The notes below the pieces were generated by a model that saw only the letters and a list, made by a program, of their open reading frames with translations, did no database searches and had not been told where the DNA came from. 64,000 nucleotides of DNA from contig JAJFLA010000032.1 of NCBI GenBank assembly GCA_021772935.1, positions 1 through 64,000 of the forward strand, written 5' to 3'. The position numbers and the translations under genes were made by a program. This document shows positions 59,411-64,000 of the stretch, one piece after another (position 1 is the first letter of the stretch; each line of letters opens with the position of its first letter). Source of the DNA: Gammaproteobacteria bacterium (lineage in GTDB: Bacteria > Pseudomonadota > Gammaproteobacteria > Xanthomonadales > SZUA-36).

Positions 59411-60730
59411 CTAGCGCTGGTCGCTTGTTGGCGAGAGTATGGCGGCACCTTTTAACAGGATCAGTGCCTGATACATCATGTAATCGTCACCGGCACTTAC
59501 TTCTGAATCAAAAACCACAGGTCTCTCGCCGGGTTCCCCATTCAGGTGTCGATCAAGGTCGGCTTCCCGTTTGCGTTGGTCTTCGTTTTCAATGACCCTG
59601 ATTGGTGTAATCTCCACATCCGGATGAATACCTTCAGCCTGGATTGAACGACCGGTTGGGGTGTAATAGCGAGAGGTTGTTAGCCGAATACCGGACCCGT
59701 TACGTAGATTCAGGACAGATTGCACCGAGCCCTTACCGAATGTTTTTTCACCGATGATCAGGGCGCGGCCATGGTCTTGCAAAGCACCTGCCAGCACTTC
59801 TGATGCTGATGCTGAGCTGCCATTCACCAGCACTACCAAGGGAACATCTTTCAGCCACTGACCTGATTTTGCAGTATATTCCACCTGGTCTGCGGCACGC
59901 CCTTTGGTATAAACAATCAGCCCGGCATCCAAAAAACCATCGGCTATGGTCACGGCAGGCTTGAGCACACCGCCGGGGTTGTTGCGTAGATCCAAAATGA
60001 CACCTTTAAGCGGTCCCTCGTGAAGACTTTGCATGGTTTCAATTTGTTCACGCAGTTCAAGCGCGCTTTTACGTGTGAACTGGCTGATTCGGAAGTAGCC
60101 GAAATCTCGGTCCACCGGTTTGCTGAAGACACTTGTGACTTCGACAAAATCACGTACCAGTGTAAGATCTGACACTTCTCCATTTTTGTGTTCAATGGTG
60201 ATACCCACTTCAGTCCCCACCTTACCACGCATGCTGTCTATAGCAGCTCGCTGATCTTGACCACGTAAATCATTTTTGTTGATTGAAGTTATGATGTCCC
60301 CGGCCACGACTCCTGCTTTATCCGCAGCGCCATCGGGCATGACAACCACCACCTTGATACGCTGGTTTTCAATCGCTACTTCAACGCCGATTCCGCTATA
60401 ACGACCTTGAGAGTCGTTATTTAGCCGCTGAAATTCATCTGCTTCCATGTAGGACGAGTGAGGATCCAGCTCAGATAACATTCCGCTAATAGCGGCATTC
60501 AATAGCATGTGATCGTCCGTTTCCTCCACAAAATTATTGCGAACCTGGTTAAACACGTCGGTAAATGTACGTAAGTCATCCAGTGAGAGTTGTGCCCGGG
60601 TGGGTGGTGTTTCAGTCTCAGTTGCTGCCACTGCTGTGGATGCCAGTAACAGCACCAATGCCAATCTTGTGCTGGTTTGTATCATGATTTTATTGATAAT
60701 GTTCCATATTAGCGTTAGCGTTTTAGCCAT
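59411..60730 (-). CDS. ctpA: Carboxyl-terminal processing peptidase (S41 family)
   Basis: 439 residues from ATG 60730; ATG 60685 gives 424 and a cleaner signal peptide (MIQTSTRLALVLLLAS). A periplasmic protease with a PDZ domain (GIGVEVAIENQRIKVVVVMP, ADKAGVVAGDIITSIN) and the Ser-Lys dyad in VNGSSASASEVLAGALQD and GEKTFGKGSVQ. It overlaps or adjoins envC and probably shares its transcript. Relatives cut cell-wall hydrolases or lipoproteins. Confidence 0.93.
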   Translation of the reverse strand: MAKTLTLIWNIINKIMIQTSTRLALVLLLASTAVAATETETPPTRAQLSLDDLRTFTDVFNQVRNNFVEETDDHMLLNAAISGMLSELDPHSSYMEADEFQRLNNDSQGRYSGIGVEVAIENQRIKVVVVMPDGAADKAGVVAGDIITSINKNDLRGQDQRAAIDSMRGKVGTEVGITIEHKNGEVSDLTLVRDFVEVTSVFSKPVDRDFGYFRISQFTRKSALELREQIETMQSLHEGPLKGVILDLRNNPGGVLKPAVTIADGFLDAGLIVYTKGRAADQVEYTAKSGQWLKDVPLVVLVNGSSASASEVLAGALQDHGRALIIGEKTFGKGSVQSVLNLRNGSGIRLTTSRYYTPTGRSIQAEGIHPDVEITPIRVIENEDQRKREADLDRHLNGEPGERPVVFDSEVSAGDDYMMYQALILLKGAAILSPTSDQR

Positions 60731-61869
60731 GAGACAGGATCCAAGGCCTTACCGTTTTTTCGGATCTCAAAATAAAGCCCATTTCCATTCACAGGGCTGG
60801 TGCCAACTGTACTGATCGCAGCACCGGGTTCGACCCAGTCCCCAACCTCGTGCAAAAGGCTTTCATTATTAGCATACAGGCTCATAAAGCCATCGCCGTG
60901 GTCTATGATCATAAGTAGACCGTAGCCCCTGAGCCAGTCCGAATAAGCCACGCGCCCATATGCGATGGCCTTGACCTCGCTTCCACTGCCCGCTGCAATT
61001 AACCATCCCTGCCAGCGTAAACCGGCTGTTCTTGCTTGTCCGTAAGCATGCTTGATACGGCCCGCTACCGGTATTGGCATTTTTCCTTTCAAGTCCAAAG
61101 GGCCAAGTCTCTTGCCCAGGTTGGCGGGTATGTCAGCCAGCACATTCGACAGCTTTTCCAGCAGCGCCTCAAGATCCTTTCTGTTGTTTTGCAATTCTTC
61201 GAGTCGTGTTTCATCTGTACTGACCTGGCTGGAAAGAGCCTCAATAATGGTCTGGCGCTCATTGCGCTGACGTATTATTTCATCCAGCACAAGCTGTTGG
61301 CTTTTTTGAACCACATCGAGTGCGGACAGTTCCACATTGATTTTTGTCTGCATCTCATTAAGTGTTTGCAATACCTGTCTCAGTTCACTGATCTGTGAAG
61401 CTTGTGAACGACTGAAATAGTCATAATATGCCAAGGTTCTTGACACAAGTGCAGGACTATCCTGGTTAAGAACCAGTTTCAATCTGGACTCCTTGCCAAG
61501 CCGGTAGGCTGCCATGATCTGAATTGCGAGTACCTCTCGGCGCTTGTCGAGACTGCGCAAATAGTCCTGCCGTTCAACCTGAAGGCTCGATAGTTCGAGA
61601 TGATGTGTTTGCCTGATTGATTCCAGCTTACGCAAGTCCAATGCGTTGGTTTGGATATTAAGATCAGCCGTCTTAAGTGCCTTCTGTTCATCAGAAAGCG
61701 TTGTTCGGTTTCGTTCGAGCTCTTTCTTTAAACTGCTGATTTCTGTTTTAAGTTGCTTGAGTCGTGATTTGGCTTCCGCTTGGGTGAGATCGTCACTGGC
61801 CTGGCTTGTCATCCAGCCGAGTGTCGACCAGATAATTATGCAAGAAAATATGAGTTTGCGGTATTTCAC
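60715..61869 (-). CDS. envC: Murein hydrolase activator EnvC
   Basis: 384 residues. An N-terminal signal sequence is followed by a long coiled coil (about 28-250) and a C-terminal LytM/M23 domain. The zinc ligands of active M23 enzymes are missing: the first motif reads WQGWLIAAGSG, the HxH site reads YANNESLL, and YFEIRKNG closes the domain. Such degenerate domains activate amidases. FtsE/FtsX, its expected controller, is at 41851-43502. Confidence 0.92.
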   Translation of the reverse strand: MKYRKLIFSCIIIWSTLGWMTSQASDDLTQAEAKSRLKQLKTEISSLKKELERNRTTLSDEQKALKTADLNIQTNALDLRKLESIRQTHHLELSSLQVERQDYLRSLDKRREVLAIQIMAAYRLGKESRLKLVLNQDSPALVSRTLAYYDYFSRSQASQISELRQVLQTLNEMQTKINVELSALDVVQKSQQLVLDEIIRQRNERQTIIEALSSQVSTDETRLEELQNNRKDLEALLEKLSNVLADIPANLGKRLGPLDLKGKMPIPVAGRIKHAYGQARTAGLRWQGWLIAAGSGSEVKAIAYGRVAYSDWLRGYGLLMIIDHGDGFMSLYANNESLLHEVGDWVEPGAAISTVGTSPVNGNGLYFEIRKNGKALDPVSWLKR

Positions 61870-61876
61870 CGACCTT

Positions 61877-63457
61877 TCAGCGTTCTGCCGATGGTGTGTC
61901 GATTAACTCCAGCAACGAGCTTCCTGTCATTTCGGCTGGGGGTGTGATTCCAAGCAGGTGCAGCATGGTGGGTGCAATATCCCTGAGAGCACCACCTGAA
62001 ACCGCTTCAGCCTTGCGGCCATAATAAGCCAGGGGAACGGGGTTGGTGGTGTGTGCCGTATGGTTCTGGCCAGTCCGATGGTCTGTCATCTGTTCAATAT
62101 TGCCATGGTCGGCAGTGACAAGTAAGTCACTATTCGTCGACTGGATTGCTTTTAGTACAACTCCAAGACACTGATCAACCGCTTCAACTGCAACAATGGC
62201 GGCCGTCATGTTGCCGGTATGTCCGACCATATCAGGATTGGCTACGTTACAGATAATGACGTCAAATTTTCCACTACGGATAGCCTTATCGAGTTCAGCT
62301 GACAGTTTTTCGATACTCATTTCTGGCTGTTGGTCATAGGTTGCTACGTCGGGTGATGGTACCAATAAGCGTTGTTCACCGGCGTAGGGTTTTTCTTCGC
62401 CGCCATTGAAGAAAAAAGTCACATGGGCGTACTTTTCTGTCTCCGCGATTCGCAGCTGAGATAAGTGCTGTTTAGAGAGGCACTCTCCGAGTAGGCCCTT
62501 AAGCTGTTCAGGGGGATAGGCGACATCGGCAGGCAAACCCTCCAGATATTGTGTCATGCTAGCGAAAGCAGAGAGTTTTGGCGCTCGCCGCTCAAAGGCT
62601 TGAAAATCCGGTTGGATGAATGCCTGACTGATTTCGCGAGCGCGGTCAGCCCTGAAGTTGACAAAAATAACAGCATCATCGTCCTGCATGCCGGTATATG
62701 GGCCAATGGTCGTTGGGCTGACAAACTCATCACTTTCATCACGTTCATAGGCAGACTGAAGCGCAGTCGCCGCGTCGTTGAAATTGAACAATGCCTTAGC
62801 GTTTACGAGAGTCTGCCAGGCTGATTCAACCCGACTCCATCGTTGATCTCGGTCCATCGCATAATAACGTCCACACAGACTGGCAAAGGAAGCGTTAGGG
62901 AGGCCATCCAGGCAGTTCTGCATTTTTTGGATCGACGCCTTGGCGCTACGAGGAGCAGTATCCCGTCCGTCAAGAAAGGCGTGCACCCTGATTCTACGGG
63001 CCCCTTGCACAGCAGCCATACGTATTGTCGCCAGGAAATGATCTTCATGACTGTGTACCCCACCCGGTGACAACAAACCCATGATGTGCAGTGTAGATGC
63101 ATGTGTGAGACAGGCCTTAGCCGCTTTGTTAAGCGCCGGGTTATTGATGAAACTACCGTCTTGTATGGCATCACTGATACGGGTGAAATCCTGAAAAACA
63201 ATACGTCCGGCGCCGATGTTCATATGCCCAACCTCGGAATTCCCCATCTGACCTCTCGGCAGACCAACGAATTCACCGGAGGTTTCTATGGTTGTGTGAC
63301 AGCCAATCTGCTGTATCTGATCCCAATAAGGTGTTGAGGCTTCGCTGATGGCGTTGTCAATAGCATCTTTCCGATAACCCCAGCCATCCAGTATCATTAA
63401 TACCAGCGGACTGGCTGCTGATTGAGGAACTGGTTTATGTCTTTTATTGGCTGTCAT
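61877..63457 (-). CDS. gpmI: 2,3-bisphosphoglycerate-independent phosphoglycerate mutase
   Basis: 526 residues. Interconverts 3- and 2-phosphoglycerate with two Mn ions. The first metal site is LMILDGWGYR, the phosphorylated Ser is in MGNSEVGHMNIGAGR, and later ligands are in CNVANPDMVGHTG and VTADHGNIEQM. The envC ATG follows 7 bases after the stop. Divergent from the rhodanese gene. Confidence 0.97.
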   Translation of the reverse strand: MTANKRHKPVPQSAASPLVLMILDGWGYRKDAIDNAISEASTPYWDQIQQIGCHTTIETSGEFVGLPRGQMGNSEVGHMNIGAGRIVFQDFTRISDAIQDGSFINNPALNKAAKACLTHASTLHIMGLLSPGGVHSHEDHFLATIRMAAVQGARRIRVHAFLDGRDTAPRSAKASIQKMQNCLDGLPNASFASLCGRYYAMDRDQRWSRVESAWQTLVNAKALFNFNDAATALQSAYERDESDEFVSPTTIGPYTGMQDDDAVIFVNFRADRAREISQAFIQPDFQAFERRAPKLSAFASMTQYLEGLPADVAYPPEQLKGLLGECLSKQHLSQLRIAETEKYAHVTFFFNGGEEKPYAGEQRLLVPSPDVATYDQQPEMSIEKLSAELDKAIRSGKFDVIICNVANPDMVGHTGNMTAAIVAVEAVDQCLGVVLKAIQSTNSDLLVTADHGNIEQMTDHRTGQNHTAHTTNPVPLAYYGRKAEAVSGGALRDIAPTMLHLLGITPPAEMTGSSLLELIDTPSAER

Positions 63458-63775
63458 TTAGATTCCATAAAATGGGTAAGATTTGCCTTTCCGCCCCGGT
63501 CACTTCAATCAATCGTGGTACCGGTGCCCGGACGTGGTTTTTAGTCTCCAACTGTCATTGTACGACTGACTCTTGCAAAAATGGCCCATTGCCACCACAT
63601 GACACAGGCGCACGACGATGTAATGACCACTGCGAATATGTAAATCGAAAACAGGGGTTGTTGTGGGTATATTATTTCACAACAACCGATCAACCGCAGT
63701 TCCATTACGGTTGGTGAATAGTTTGGAACGAAACTTCCGATGGATACTACCGGATAATTGTCAGGAGATCGAAAC
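63458..63775. other. Intergenic region between gpmI and the rhodanese gene
   Basis: 318 bases between divergent genes. It contains an exact inverted repeat (63656-63687, listed separately), a second pair CAACCG/CGGTTG at 63691-63713 and GGAA/TTCC words near 63725-63739. Short open frames here show no coding character. No promoter pair could be fixed with confidence. Confidence 0.45.
63656..63687. promoter_or_regulatory. Exact 10-bp inverted repeat upstream of the rhodanese gene
   Basis: GGTTGTTGTG (63656-63665) and CACAACAACC (63678-63687) with a 12-base AT-rich spacer, 89 bases upstream of the GTG start. Possible operator or leader hairpin. Confidence 0.5.
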
Positions 63776-64000
63776 GTGGAACAATTAATAGAATTTGCAG
63801 GCAACCATGGAATGTTGGTCGCTGGTTTTGCCGGTATAATACTGTTACTTGTCTGGACAGAAATCAGCCGACATACTCGTGGATATATAGAATTGACCCC
63901 GATCCAGGCTGTGCAAAAAATCAATCAGGGACAAACCTCCATAGTGGATATATCATCGTCCGCGGACTTTTCAAAAGGTCATTTGGCTGGCGCAGCACAT
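63776..64000 (+). CDS. Membrane-anchored rhodanese-like protein (YibN type), 5' part
   Basis: 75 codons from the GTG at 63776, with CAGGAGATC upstream, running past the window end. One N-terminal helix (VAGFAGIILLLVW) is followed by the start of a rhodanese domain (TPIQAVQKINQGQTSIVDIS, FSKGHLAGAAH). In E. coli yibN lies divergent from gpmI and precedes grxC-secB, so the same order is expected here. The active-site Cys is outside the window. Confidence 0.9.
   Translation, partial: MEQLIEFAGNHGMLVAGFAGIILLLVWTEISRHTRGYIELTPIQAVQKINQGQTSIVDISSSADFSKGHLAGAAH

Noticed and set aside
60715-61869. EnvC as a broken M23 peptidase
   Set aside because: Loss of the zinc ligands is the normal state of EnvC, which activates amidases without being a hydrolase.
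63472-63924. Overlapping open frames on both strands in the gpmI-rhodanese gap
   Set aside because: Amino acid composition looks random, and the minus-strand frame runs into the rhodanese gene.
1-64000. CRISPR arrays, tRNA genes, prophage or transposon genes
   Set aside because: None seen: no regularly spaced repeats, no cloverleaf with a CCA end noticed, no integrase, transposase or phage protein.

Overview
The window is a contiguous piece of a gammaproteobacterial chromosome. Evidence for this is the unbroken str-S10-spc-alpha ribosomal order (tuf to rplQ), the rhlB/trxA/rho neighbourhood, ftsE-ftsX-rpoH, gpmI-envC-ctpA next to a divergent membrane rhodanese, and DUF1820 and DUF2909 family proteins. 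It is not enteric-like: it has an aa3-type cytochrome c oxidase locus, a class II DAHP synthase, a methylmalonyl-CoA pathway and GspA/GspB-type secretion accessory genes. The sequence alone does not identify the genus. I saw no tRNA, rRNA, CRISPR array, transposase, integrase or phage gene. Gene density is high and nearly all genes are intact housekeeping genes.

Layout. 1-14077: the 3' end of tuf, then 27 ribosomal protein genes with secY and rpoA, closed by a strong terminator. 14086-16468: feoA-feoB (minus strand) behind a Fur-box-like site. 16617-21067: hutU-hutH-hutI (minus strand), histidine degradation. 21161-24940: dsbB, class II DAHP synthase and a secreted M61 peptidase. 24973-28166: typA and pdxB (minus strand). 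28367-37070: a FabD-like acyltransferase of unknown role, a small ABM-fold protein, then a complete propionyl-CoA to succinyl-CoA module (methylmalonyl-CoA mutase, two carboxylase subunits, MeaB chaperone, epimerase-like protein), followed by mdh. 38366-41766: rho, trxA and divergent rhlB. 41851-44576: ftsE, ftsX, rpoH. 44703-47615: gcvP on its own. 47685-55281: aa3 oxidase structural and assembly genes (ctaC, ctaD, a 43-residue membrane protein, ctaG, ctaE, DUF2909 on the opposite strand, SURF1, a Sco-like protein, ctaA, ctaB). 55660-59360: small unknown protein, GspA-like ATPase, GspB, rhomboid protease, DUF1820 protein. 59411-63457: gpmI-envC-ctpA (minus strand). 63776-64000: start of a membrane-anchored rhodanese.

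How the genes work together. The mutase cluster would feed propionyl-CoA carbon into succinyl-CoA, and mdh continues into oxaloacetate. The oxidase cluster supplies heme A (CtaB, CtaA), copper (CtaG, possibly the Sco-like protein) and assembly help (SURF1) to CtaC/D/E. GspA/GspB are expected to help a type II secretion channel through the peptidoglycan.

I found no convincing new multi-gene system. The best leads are the FabD-like gene with its exact 15-bp palindrome upstream, a 21-bp repeat found at the 3' ends of both rho and ctpA, an 18-bp duplication spanning the rpoH stop codon, the small oxidase-locus protein, the Sco-like protein that appears to lack the distal copper ligand, and several exact inverted repeats in the leaders of trxA, mdh, rpoH and the rhodanese gene.
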